A stretch of 64,000 nucleotides of DNA, taken from positions 124,001 through 188,000 of the forward strand of contig QYAK01000023.1 in the NCBI GenBank assembly GCA_003988795.1, in the 5' to 3' direction. Numbering within the stretch: position 1 is the stretch's first letter; each line of letters starts with the position of its first letter. Source of the stretch: Proliferodiscus dingleyae (taxonomy: Eukaryota; Ascomycota; Leotiomycetes; Helotiales; Lachnaceae). The translations under genes were made by a program, and so were the position numbers. This document shows, one piece after another, positions 23,470 through 34,630 of this stretch. The notes under the pieces are model-generated. The model was not told where the DNA came from. It did no database searches and saw only the letters and a program-made list of their open reading frames with translations.

Positions 23470-23520
23470 CAATCTATGTATCTGTCTGTCTGTCTATCTA
23501 TTTATCTATCTTTCTACCTG
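23470..23520. repeat. CTGT/CTAT tetranucleotide repeat
   Basis: Mixed CTGT, CTAT and TTAT units, pyrimidine-rich. Confidence 0.7.
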
Positions 23521-23885
23521 GCTGTCTGCCTGTCTGGGGCTTCTTTCATGACACAGTTGGTCAGGTAAGGCTAATCTTACACGAACAAAGAAAGAGAGAG
23601 AGAAAAGGAGAGAAAAAAGAATGGTCAGCCCCATCAGTCGGTCGCCTTGCGCACTTTCTCTCGAAAAAGGGCCCCCACCACAGGTAGGTACAGTGGTAAG
23701 ACAACATTGTTCTGGCCCCCATCAACAGAGCCCTGGACCCTGCAGAGGCGTGGTGCTTGCCCGAGCTCTTCGGTCATCGTGCCCCTGATTCTGTTGTCCC
23801 GTAACGTCATGGCGGGGTAAATCTAGGGGTCCATCAGCTATGTCATCGGCACTCCTCGACACTCCTCGACACTCCTCCATCCACC

Positions 23886-23925
23886 TCCACCACCACCACC
23901 ACCACCACCACCACTACTACTACTC
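23886..23925. repeat. CAC then TAC trinucleotide repeat
   Basis: About nine CAC units grading into four TAC units. Confidence 0.8.
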
Positions 23926-24264
23926 CTAAGTTCCTAACGCCCTGGTGGGCCAGGAACGGTGTGAGATGAAGCTCACAAACCATACAGGATCTAGGTAAGA
24001 GATGCTTGGACATTCAGCATTACAACGAATCCAGTGTTCGACAGCGTTGAGAGCCCCAACCAAAATGGTGGGGTCCGTTTCACACTTCTTCGAGCTGCAT
24101 GATATTGTATATCAATCAATCCTTCCGAAAGTTTGAAAGCTAGAGCGTCGGAATTGACGGTGGGATCTCAAAGTCTTGTTTTTCCTCCCCATTCACGAGA
24201 TGGCATTTAAGTGTACTGGCGGCCAGGGTTCCCTCGCTTCTCAAGGGTCTTAATCATCTTAATA

Positions 24265-24325
24265 CCACAGATATATTGTATATACATATATATATATCTA
24301 TATCTATTTATATATATTTACATAT
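24265..24325. repeat. AT-rich alternating stretch
   Basis: Alternating TA-rich sequence with TATATA runs, in the 3' flank of the methyltransferase gene. Confidence 0.6.
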
Positions 24326-24532
24326 CACTCTTTCATGTCTGAGGTATCAATCCATTGGTAGTACTAATGTCCAAGTAGCTGCGAAACCGTACGTTCTCGC
24401 TCGCAACTTACACGTGAAATTCGTGGTCTCGCAGACAACAATGTCAAAGACTTCGTCCAGTCCTATGACTTAAAAGAAGTATCACTACAGTAAGCTTGAA
24501 TGTTCTCTATCCTTGATACCAGATCCCCTTCC

Positions 24533-25695
24533 TCAAAGTTTTCTAACAATAGCCCTTAACCTGACATATCCAATCCACTCACCTCCACCCGGACTCTCAC
24601 AGACGCTCTTCAACACATCCATCACCTCCTTCTCACACTCCTCCCTCTCCACCCCTTCCCCAACCGCATCAAAGAACTGCTTGCCCATCAGCTTGACCCA
24701 CCCCGCAATCCCCCCCTCGTCCGCCTTCGTAGGTCTGTACTCCCTCTCAATCCTCTCCACCTTCCACCCACCGACCGTCTCCTCTAGCATTCTAGTCATC
24801 CACAGCTCATCCGGGAAGAACCACGGGTCCACCTCCCGAGCCTTCTCGATACCCACCCGTCTCCCTACCACAGATAAGAGCGTCGACCGCATCTCGGCCA
24901 CGTTGCCCATGCCGCCCATCTCGAAGACGAAGACGCCGTTGGGTTTCAGCGCGTTGCGCACGCCGTGGAAGAACGTCTCGCGCCGGGACTCCGGACGCAG
25001 GATCCAGTGCATTGCCGCATTGGAGAAGACTTTGTCGAAGGTGCCTTGTTGCAAAGCAGGATGGTTAGGCAGTTCAGTTGCGTCGATTGCTAGATGTGTA
25101 CTCAGATCTCGTGAGGGCGGGAATGGGAGCATGGTATTGTGCGTTAATTACCTTCAAATGTGCAGATGTCAGAAACTGTCAGATCTGAAGCTGCCGCCTT
25201 CTTTGCCGCTGCAATCATGGACTCTGAGCTGTCGACTCCGTGGATCTTGCCGGTGCCTTTAGAAAGCGTCCGCCCGATCTGGAGGTTGAGGATGCCATCT
25301 AACAAGTTTTAGCACGAAGATACCTATTGACAATGAAAATACATAATAGATAATATAAGGAATTAAATATTAAACATCCAGGGGCAAGGTCCATAGTTCC
25401 TGAATAGAGTCTGCATCATTGACAATTGATAAAGTCGCAGGTAGCATTTCCTCGCTATCCTGAACTCCAGCTTTAAGCTTCACCATATAGCACAACACTT
25501 TATAATGCTGGACGAGAAGAGTCTGACCAAATCAAGACAAAGTAAAAGGAGCTTACCACCACATCCAATGTCCAATATAACATCCTCTTCCCTCACGTCT
25601 AGCCACTGTAGAACCTTGGTGGCCAACTTCGGCACAAAAGAAGCCGAGTTCTGGTAGGCAGCTGAATCCCAGTGGTCTTCTTGTTTGGCCGCCAT
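24533..25695 (-). CDS. Class I SAM-dependent methyltransferase
   Basis: Soluble Rossmann-fold methyltransferase of 280 aa, resembling trans-aconitate-methyltransferase-like enzymes; the substrate is unknown. Exons on the minus strand are 25695-25557, 25298-25152 and 25089-24533. The first intron is 258 nt, long for this window, but removing it rebuilds motif I exactly (VILDIGCGDGILN). The acidic ribose-binding residue follows in HGVDSSESMI. Motif IV-like FDKVFSNAAMHWI and post-motif VFVFEMGGMGNV are visible. There is no signal peptide or organelle signal. Confidence 0.88.
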
Positions 25696-26112
25696 CTTTT
25701 GAGTTTTCTAAGAGCAATATCATTTTAGAGGGCGTGACGCTCTCTTTTTATATTTAATGTGACATAGTGATTCGGAGCAAGAGTTGAGTTACTGGGTACC
25801 AGGCTAGGTTTGCCGATCTCGGAGCCTCGCACAGCTTCCTCTTGCTACAAGTAGAAACACAGACATGCACTTGCTAGCCAGGCGTCTCTACGTATGTAAC
25901 ATTTAATTGGAAGTTGGAAGGTGGGGGAGGGGAAGACAACAAGCGGTGCTTAAGATTCCACTCCGATTGTGAAGGTATGGAATGCGCATTCAACGAACCA
26001 GAGCAATGGCATTTGACATACACTTTCCCAGGATCTTCTTTTCACAACAACGCTTTTGAATTTGTGGGTTATAGATGACTTGATATATACGCCGATTTCG
26101 CAATCCTCATAC
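25696..26112. other. Intergenic region
   Basis: Leader of the methyltransferase gene (-) and 3' flank of the amidase gene (-). Nothing else is seen. Confidence 0.45.
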
Positions 26113-27977
26113 CTATTCGATCTCCAAAAGCTGGTACTTGTCGTCACCTAATGCGTCTTCTATCCGCTTCATAATCGCCAGGACCTTCTCTTCTTCCAAT
26201 CGCTGGCCAACGATCTGAACGGCGACGGGGAGTCCATGCATTGCTACGGCGTCGTAGTGTTTGTAAGCTCCTTGAGCTACTCCGTTAAGCTTCTTGAGAG
26301 AAAAGGTCGAATGAAGCTGGTCGAGACTTTTATCGACGTGGGTGACAGGTATGATACCGCAAGTGTAGTCTAGCTAGTTCAATCTTAGCTTGTTAATAAC
26401 TACGAGTACGGAGGAAGACCAACTAGGTTGAAGAGGAATGTATAACCACAACTACTGACTGCGTCCTTCATCCCGTCATGGGGTACGGCTGGTGTCGCGT
26501 TTGGTGGAGTGACCATAAAATCGATTTTCGCTTCTCGCTCCCACCAGTTGTGAAACTTCGCCTTATATGCTTCTCTTTTGGTCACGAACTTCCATTGTTC
26601 GTAGGCAGACTTTCCTTTCCAGTCCTTGACCAAGCCGGCCCAGACATCGTCTCTTCGAACGTACTTAACCCATAGGTAGTAAAGATACTTGAAGGGGCTT
26701 GGTAGAGACATGAGCCAGCTCATTTGCTTTGCGCCTCGATCTTCCCATTCACCAGTCCGAAAGAAAGACTTGAACGTCTTGCATCCATCAGCATTTAATA
26801 ATTGGGACGCAATATATAGAGCCTCAAACGGGGATGGAGGCTCTACATCAACTATCTCATGCCCTTCTTTCTTTAGGGCAGTGACAACTTGTTCGACCGC
26901 TCTTGCACAAGCTGGACTGGGATCAACTACTCTATCAGTTTTTAGTACACCAACTCGGAAGTGTTTCTTCTCTCGAAACTCCCTCGCGATATCTTCTCTC
27001 CAGGGAATTGGATGCACTGAATGGTCGTATCTCCACGGCTGCATTCCAATCATAGATTTCGTAAAGTAGGAAAGATCTCCCAGTGTCCTTGACATCGGAG
27101 AGAATACAGCCGGAATCCCCTCTTGGCCAGGCATGCTCGTGACCATACCGTTCTTTGGCCACCGTCCAGTAGAGCATCTTAGACTATAAATTCCGGAAAA
27201 ATGTGCCGGAACCCTAACACTTCTGCAACCCAGTAAGCATATCTCTCTTACTGTTTTGTAGACTTTATAACACTCACCCAGCGACATCGGAGCCAATTCC
27301 AATTCGCCCACCTCCAGCAGCCATCAGTGCGGCCTCTCCGCCTGTCGACCCACCAGGGGAATACTTATCGTTATGCGGATTCGTACACCTTCCCCAAACA
27401 TCATTCGTCGATTCGAAACTCAGTAGTGTTACTGGCAGATTTGTCTTTACGTATGGTACTGCCCCGGCGTCCTTTAATATCCTCACCATAGTGCCATCCT
27501 CATCTCCTTTGTTACCAACGTTACAACTATACCCAACCGATGTATCAAAACCACCAACTGCAATACTATCCTTCAGACTGATGGGTACCCCTGCAAGTGG
27601 ACCTTTCATGTTTATGCTTCCGTCCTGGATCCAATCTTCTGCAGCATCGAGCATGACTTCTGTGACTGAATTTGTCTTCTCATGTGCTTTGAGAGCTGCT
27701 TTACCGTAGGCGCGTAGGATGTCAATGGGCCGTAGCACTTGACTATGGACATCCTGGACGAGCTCTTCGATAGGCTTTGCGAGAACTTGTCGGTCTTGAG
27801 AGGTGAAGGTGCCATGATATAAGGTCAGAGCTCCTATTCTCTGCGCTCGTTCTTGTTGCTTGAAGTTGCTACCCTGACAGTGAGCTGCGGGGAGCTCTGA
27901 GAATGCGGGGAAGCTAAGGAATAAGAGGAAGCTTACCAGTCTCGCCGGTGTTGGAAGTAGTCAAGTATGAATACCAT
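26113..27977 (-). CDS. Amidase-signature hydrolase (acetamidase-like)
   Basis: Member of the amidase-signature family, hydrolysing a carbon-nitrogen amide bond; substrate unknown. Exons on the minus strand are 27977-27975, 27873-27278, 27222-26424 and 26373-26113 (552 aa). The Ser-cisSer-Lys triad is visible: Lys in GVPISLKDSI, cis-Ser in PGGSTGGE and nucleophile Ser in GSDVAGSVRVPAHFSG. The C-terminus has LDYTCGIIPVTHVD and the family-typical GLPVAVQIVGQRLEEE. The start is unusual: the only in-phase solution is a first coding exon consisting of ATG alone, spliced (GTATTC...GTCAG) to the codons for GSNFKQQERAQRIG. The alternative, a frame running upstream without an ATG, is less likely. Confidence 0.87.
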
Positions 27978-28268
27978 CTTGATGGAATTTCAACCTATAT
28001 CCTACTAGATGATGTATGTTCATTCAGGAAGAAATTCTTAGGAAAGACGGGAGAGGCATATCAAGAAACGATGGCCAGCCACATGTCGCTGGTATGCGGT
28101 AGACTACCCCTCCGGCTGTACCTTCCAGTCTCGGACACCCCACCTTCTGGTCAACGGTATCTCCACGTGCCATCGAGATATCTACGCGTTGTAGGGCAAA
28201 TTCCACTACCTTCGGAGGTCCGCCGTGATATCAGTGACTCCTCCTTTCATTAGGCGGACTCTTAAGAT
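27978..28268. promoter_or_regulatory. Bidirectional promoter, amidase / MBL-fold gene
   Basis: Only 291 bp separate the two divergent start codons, so regulation is probably shared. No consensus site is recognised. Confidence 0.5.
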
Positions 28269-29309
28269 ATGGCTTCCTCCAGCGCGACTCCCAATTTCAA
28301 GGTGCACCACGAATTCGAATGCGTTCACGACTTCAATGATACGCCTCCAGCTGTGAACTCAATGGACTCCAACTCAGACAGCCTCCTCATCTGTACCGCA
28401 TGCGGAACGCAGTTCGATATCGAAGACCGGTCACTTCTCACACGATGTCGCATATGTGATGATCCCCGCCAATTCGTACCTACAACCGGCCAAGCCTTCA
28501 CTACCCTCGTAGAACTCAAGGCTAAAGGATGCAAGAACCAATGGAAGAGAATTTACGACGACGATGACCGCTTTTGGAGTATTTGGACAGAGCCAAAAGT
28601 TGCTATAGGGCAGAGATGTGTCCTGATTAGGACGCCTCTGGGTAATATCCTATGGGACTGTATCACGTTTCTCGACGAGGACACCATTGAAAAGATCAAT
28701 GGATTTGGTGGCTTGGCGGCGATTGTGATTTCCCATCCTCATTACTATACCACGCATCTGGAATGGGCAGATACCTTCGATTGTCCAGTGTACTTGAGCT
28801 GGGAGGATAAGCAGTGGCTGAATCGTCTGGATCGTCTAGGCAAGGCTAGGACGTTCATTGAGGGTTCGGAAGAGGAGATTGAGATTAGGGGAGAGAAGGC
28901 AGGGGTAATAGCTTTGAAGCTCGGTGGGCATTTTCCGGGAAGTCTAGTGTGTTTGGCGCATGGCAGGCTACTGGTTGCGGATACGCTAGTTACTAATCCC
29001 AGTGGAATGGGCGACTGGAGTAAAGGGCCTGATGGTGGAAAGGGAGGGAGACCTCCAGGAATGACTTCGTACTCATTCATGTGGAGTATCCCTAATATGA
29101 TTCCACTCTCGGCGGAGGAGATTAATGGTATGTGGAATGTCTTGAAGAAACACGAGTTTTTGAGCACACATGGTGCTTTTGTGGGAACAGAGATAAAAGA
29201 CGGATATGGCGGAAGTGAGACTGGTGTCAAGAAGAGAGTACTCGAAAGCATGCAAATTCACGTACGAAGGATGGGCCATAATGACCACGTTATCCTGCTA
29301 GAAACGTGA
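28269..29309 (+). CDS. Metallo-beta-lactamase-fold protein with zinc-ribbon-like N-terminus
   Basis: Intronless, 346 aa. An N-terminal segment with CTACGTQF and CRICDDPRQF (two CxxC pairs about 19 residues apart) resembles a zinc ribbon or rubredoxin knuckle. The rest follows MBL-fold order: LIRTPLGNILWDC strand, IVISHPHYYTTHLEWAD at the metal site, KLGGHFPGSLV and the LLVADTL strand. The usual HxHxDH is altered to HPHYYTTH, with no Asp at the expected place, so the metal centre may be mononuclear or modified. The substrate is unknown. It is divergent from the amidase and could be co-regulated with it. Confidence 0.8.
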   Translation: MASSSATPNFKVHHEFECVHDFNDTPPAVNSMDSNSDSLLICTACGTQFDIEDRSLLTRCRICDDPRQFVPTTGQAFTTLVELKAKGCKNQWKRIYDDDDRFWSIWTEPKVAIGQRCVLIRTPLGNILWDCITFLDEDTIEKINGFGGLAAIVISHPHYYTTHLEWADTFDCPVYLSWEDKQWLNRLDRLGKARTFIEGSEEEIEIRGEKAGVIALKLGGHFPGSLVCLAHGRLLVADTLVTNPSGMGDWSKGPDGGKGGRPPGMTSYSFMWSIPNMIPLSAEEINGMWNVLKKHEFLSTHGAFVGTEIKDGYGGSETGVKKRVLESMQIHVRRMGHNDHVILLET

Positions 29310-30178
29310 AGTAGATAAATGTAATGAACGGATAGATATGAATATAAGAACATTAATGAGCGGCCCTGAATCCTGCATATACAAGTAATGCCGCTACTCG
29401 TTTCAGTCTGACTCTGATTGCACTTTTCCAAAATTTATGTGGTGCAGCGAAAGACCATCTGTCGAACATCGTATCAATCATTCCTGATATTTGCTTTTCA
29501 AAACCCCTCTCTGTACATAGTGGTCTAAAGATAAAAATACACATGCTGTCGAAAAGGTGACGGCTAACAATTCTGGCAATCGGGTCGATCATGAGGAACA
29601 TACGTGACGCACAATCCCAATACCTTTATCGGAATATACAGAGCGACGTTGGAAGCAATACACCTGCATGTACGAACAGGCCGGCCAACAATAATACAGA
29701 TAAGTAACGAAACTCCAAATTTTGCCCTGTCACTAGCTTCGTATGCAAGCAATAACCACCGATCACATAACTCCTTCCCATATGCACCATTTTACGTGAA
29801 GATCTCCGCAGATCCTTACATGTGCCCTGTCCGTATGCTATCAAGCAGTTGCTGCTCTGCAACGTTTCTAAAGCTTCCTAGAAAGGCAAGTCCCTAAGAA
29901 CCCCCGTGTTTTCTCCGAGTCGTGGTTCACCGTTCGTCCGGCTGAATTCATCAGGCTAATCCCGTTCTTACAATAGCGGAGGCGAATAGTTCTGATGGTA
30001 CCCAGTCGAGCCGAATAAGCGAGTATGGGCGACGAAATGTCCATGGTTTGCATAGGCGGAATCATCCATCCGAACTCGTGGTCGATTTGGGGGCTAAATT
30101 TGTGAAGTTCGTTTGGTCGTTTTTCTCTATCATTTGTGTGTGTGTTTTTTTGGAGTAGTCGTTCATTCATTCGTTCAT
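29310..30178. other. Convergent 3' region
   Basis: Lies between the 3' ends of the MBL-fold gene (+) and the Zn2Cys6 gene (-). The ORFs here are short, with no motifs. A TCATTCGT-type repeat is adjacent to the stop of the Zn2Cys6 gene. Confidence 0.45.
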
Positions 30179-33100
30179 TCATCGCGGTCTTTTCGAGGCA
30201 TTGACCAAGCTGTTCTCATCATAATCCCACCCAGCTTGTCTCTTCATTCCACCTTCATACACACTTGCCACTGACTCCTGCCACATGCTAGGACTGACAA
30301 AGGAGGTCATTGGAGCCGCGGAATATTGCTGTGGAGGAATCATTGGCTGCGAGCCTGGAGGCACGCTTGCGCTTGGGAGGGTTTGCATTTCAGGTAGTGA
30401 AGAAATATCCTGAGCACCTGAAACGGCAATCTTTAGAGGTGTTTGTTGAGGAGCGGAACTCTGAGCTGGCACTGTACCAAATGTCGTGTTCCACTGACTA
30501 GGAGATGATCAGCTACTTTTCGCTTTTTCAATAAACCAGTGTCAAGCTTACTCAAAAATTCTTGAAGGATTCCAAGTGTTTTGATCGGGTATTTGTATAC
30601 TACTTGTCATCGGTTGCTGCGACTGTGTCTGGGCTTGCTGAGGGCCTCGTTGCGCCGCCATCATAACTAGAGACTGTGCGGCTGGAGAGTCACTTTTCGT
30701 GTCCGTAACACCTCCTGCTGAGATAGGTGGTGAGATGGGGTGATTGGTGTAACTGACGTGCTGTTGCGAATGCTGATGCTCCACATTTTGCTCTACTGCA
30801 GAGCTGTGACCTCCTATCTGACGATATTGATTATTTGCCCGTGAAGGGCTCATATTCATGGGTGCGCCTGGACTACCGTAAGGAAAGCTCGGCTTCAGCA
30901 CGAATGGCTTCCTAATGTCGGCGGAAAATGCTTCCCTCAAAGCATCGATTTGCTGCTGCATATCGGGCATTGGCCAGGAGCTAGTACACTTCTCCAATAT
31001 CCGCATATGTCGAGTAAAATATCCACGGGCGTCTGAGTTCAAATCAGGATCTGGGGATGTAAGCGCGACCTGTTGATACTTAGCATTGCTAGTCATTTTG
31101 ATAGAAATTAACATACCAAATGAAGAACCGTACACGTCAAAACACAGTAGATTGTGAAGTTTATGCCTCTTTGCATACACAACAGTCCTGTCAACCCAAA
31201 AGATTGTAAAATACCCTCTTGCAGCCGACACAAAAGCTTGGCGGACGAATAACATATCATCATGTGGTGTTTCCAACCTCCATGTATATCCGTTGGCTCC
31301 ATAAATGTAAGCTGGGGTCGATGCAGCATTATGATACTTAAATAATAGTATGAGTGAAGATTCCCGATATAATGCGAAGGCAACCACGGTGGAGAGCCGT
31401 CTGAATGGAATGTAATCTGTAAATCAGAGGGCAGGTCGTTCATCCAGGCGTCGAAAGATGGATTTAGTTGCACAAATTCCGGATCAACACCCCATTCCTT
31501 CCTTTTCTTGACTCGAGCGTAAACCATATTCATTCTCCTAACGTTACGAATGACCCTCGTGAAATAGGTGAAATTGCGCGAAATGTGGTACTCGGAATCG
31601 TCAAGCCCTGGCGCAGGTCTGAGGATGCTCAAATCTAGGGAATCTATGTCGACAGCTAAATCCGTCCGACCTTTTGGGGTTTTAGTCAAAACGTCGAGGA
31701 TTAGAAATGAAGACTGACCTTGAGGTGTACCAACCATCACTTCGCATATGAACAAGGTTTGCCATATTCGTGTTTTCGTTATACAATCCGCAAGATCAGA
31801 TCCACACGGCCTCCCAGCTTTATGCTCTTCGTAATGCTCATCTAAGCCCAGGTCTTTTGCCATTTGTACACATTGAACCACGGTCATCCAAGAGCGGTAG
31901 TAGTATCCTCGTTTTGGCGCAGACTCTCTTGCTTTCAATACAATTAAGGTCGCTTGGAGTGTGCTGAGTCGAGCGACATCATTGAAGGAGTCAGCATGCT
32001 CTGAGACCCAGTTAGCTTAGAGATTACAGCACATTCCAGAAATCTCACTTGATGCAAGCGCTAGCCATTGATGCCCTTGAGCCGGTTCGTCTGCCAACCG
32101 TCCTGCTATCGCAAAGATTGCCTCTAAAATCAGCGGTGAAATCGCTTCCCTGTTGGTGTGCCACTGATGGTAGAATAGAGTCTTGTTGAGGACTGGAACA
32201 TAGGGATGGACATTTAAGAAGTATATATCGAAATAATGCAGGATAGTTTCCTCATCAGGCATCAATTCCGGTGGTATCCTGACCTTGTGTCCCGGACCTG
32301 TTAATGAGGGGGGTAGTGCATTCTTGAATTCGTCGACGTCTTCGAAGGCTGGCTCCTCAACTAACGATTTGTTCTTATTCTTACTGTTGAGATACGGAGC
32401 TATTACAATTTAGATATCAGCTTTTCGAGTAGGTGCTGAGGTTATCTTACCTGTGCCGGCTTCATTCATTTTGAGCTCTCCCAATAGATCAGCCAGATCC
32501 TGCTGCCCGTACTGGTCTTGCTCATAGGTCTCTGGCGTTTCCGGATGTGAACCTTGCAGAGGTGGTGTAGGGAACATATTTGCTGGAGGATATTGCTGTT
32601 GCTGATCGATCATACTGACAGGAGTCTGCATGCTGGTATAATGCATACTTGGCTGGCTATGGGCGGAGGTCGGCGCGCCATAAGGAACGGTCTGATAGAC
32701 ACCAACAGGGTCGGAGTAGGGAAGTTGTTGCGTATATATGGGGGGTACATTCTTATTCGAGCCAGGTAATTGATGTTGCGGCTGCATAGAAACGTGCTGC
32801 TGGTATGGATCGTCGGCGCCTCCTCCAGTATCAAAACCAATCCTCTCCTGTTCGAAGGGCTGCCCACTTGGCGGATAATCGCGATCATAATTGACAGTCG
32901 GGGGAACGCAATGTAGCTTCAAGCGAATACATGCTGAACAGGGCCATGTGTTGGTTGTTGCCGCATCGCACTTGATTTTCCGCCTCCTACATCCTTCACA
33001 GGCGCGCATCACTATCTCCATTCAGTATTCAGTTTTCTCATGCTTGAGTTCAAACCTACCCTTCAACCGTTTGTGGCGGTTATGTTCATCGACGAAGACA

Positions 33101-33272
33101 TAATCTATATAGACATCAGAACCACACAAAATGTAAGGGGATCGAGCTGCCAGTTTGGGGGAGGCGCACTCTTCTGATTTTCCCGTTGCCCAAAATTGTT
33201 GGGCGTGAACGTGAAGCTCTGCATCTGTGAGCTCTGAGGAAGTAACCGCCGATTGCCAGGATCTACTGCCAT
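30179..33272 (-). CDS. Zn2Cys6 fungal transcription factor
   Basis: Nuclear regulator of 910 aa. The eight exons on the minus strand are 33272-33170, 33104-33060, 33011-32451, 32399-32049, 32000-31719, 31670-31117, 31069-30552 and 30497-30179; the sum of 2,733 nt is in frame. The binuclear cluster begins RACEGCRRRKIKCD and closes with WPCSAC and a sixth Cys shortly after. The preceding basic stretch HNRHKRLKVM is encoded by a 45-nt exon. A Gln/Pro/Tyr-rich linker (about 75-230) leads to the fungal-specific middle homology domain (YFDIYFLNVHPYVPVLNK ... SWMTVVQCVQMAKDLGL). The C-terminus is Gln-rich and ends in ASKRPR. The intron 31718-31671 is 48 nt with no stop. Targets are unknown; a comparison with xylanolytic regulators is possible but not asserted. 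Confidence 0.92.
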
Positions 33273-33894
33273 CGTTTGCGAACTGTTGCGCCGATGATGT
33301 GAGCAAGATGTACACTGAGTGGCAGGTCAGAGCCGTTCAGGTACAGGCTTATGCAAAGCGTACGGTCGGGGTTCAATGGCCTGACAGCTTTGAAAGATAA
33401 ACAATTGTAGATAGAAAGTTGAGATAGAATTTCCCAAACGACGAAAGATCTGGCAAGGTCCCGAGAATATGCCTTGACTGAAGCAATAATAAGCCCTAGA
33501 AATCTTAGCCAGGCCGCGAGTCTCAGACTAATGGAGATGAATGGCCTGGGCGTCGAGCAGCATCATGCATAAGGCGTTAACAATAACGTACCTTGAGCCT
33601 GGAGACGTGAGCGCGTGGCTGTACTAGGTCCGTACGAAATCGCCTGGTACGCAACACAGGAACGTGAGAAACGTACGGAAATCAAGCCACCAGCTTATCC
33701 ACGCAAACGGTAACCCGTAGATTGATTGTTCCTAGCTTTCTACAATCATGCACAGACGGCTGACGCAGCGCAAGAGCGTTGTCGCAAGAGCTACGCCGCA
33801 GACAGGACGATAGAGACGCAGCGCAGCAGCCGCGAGAGGTAAGGTTAATGATGAAGAAAGCCCAGGAACGCACTGCAATGCTTCCAGCGGTAGG

Positions 33895-33914
33895 CGGGCA
33901 GGCAGGCAGGCAGG
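33895..33914. repeat. GGCA tetranucleotide repeat
   Basis: About five GGCA units in the leader region of the Zn2Cys6 gene. Confidence 0.75.
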
Positions 33915-34610
33915 CCCTGTGCCAGCGGCTTGGGATGTGGCGCCACCGGGTGCCACGAAGGTGCTTGGACTTGGACTTGGACTGCAATGACAGGGCAGGG
34001 CCACGAACAGCTCTCCCGACTTCCAAGTTGCCGCTGCAGGCTGGCCGCTGTAAGGAGGGGGGGGGGTTAGAAGAAGTATACGGAGTACGGAGGTACGAGC
34101 GAAGGATCATGGGCTGGTGGGCGTCTGAGCTGCGAGTTGCGGGGGGTTGGTTTGTGATGCTGGTGGTGTCAAGTGCCTACCTTAGTGGAAACGACTAGTG
34201 AGAGTGGATGTGGAATGCCTAAGCAAACACCACAACGGTATCCGCTTCCCTGTCTTCTCTAGTCCTGAGAACGAGAACGATGGACGAACCAGGCCATGCC
34301 GGGCCAGGTATGGCCGCAGACGCGGTGGGAGTTGAGGGCGAGGTTCTGGCCATTGGTTGTTTGAAGGGAAAACGGTAATTTGTTTGTCCTGCTTGTGCTT
34401 CTGCTGGAGGGCGGCGACGGCCCCTTTCGTGAATTCAGAGTCGGTTTAGAGTGTTTGAGTATCTGAGTATCTGAGCAGAGACTCTCCGACTTGCACCAGG
34501 TCCACTCGCCCCCCTTCCCTTTCCCCTACCTTTACCACCCCCTCCCCTGCCCCTAAACCACTACAGTACAGAAGGGGTGCGGGAGCAAGCACGCAAAAGC
34601 AAAGCAAAGC

Positions 34611-34630
34611 AAGCCAGCCAGCCAGCCAGC
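34611..34630. repeat. AGCC tetranucleotide repeat
   Basis: About five AGCC units, preceded by GCAAA repeats. Confidence 0.75.

Larger units (their letters stand above)
21568..24532. other. Repeat-dense non-coding region upstream of the histidine kinase
   Basis: About 3 kb without a supportable gene. It is packed with short tandem repeats (listed separately), runs of C/G and alternating motifs. The open frames inside are repeat translations. It likely holds the kinase promoter and long leader (-) at the left, and the 3' flank of the methyltransferase at the right. Confidence 0.6.

Noticed and set aside
22112..23687. Several long ORFs in the repeat-dense block
   Set aside because: They are translations of simple repeats on both strands, with no splice structure or family features.
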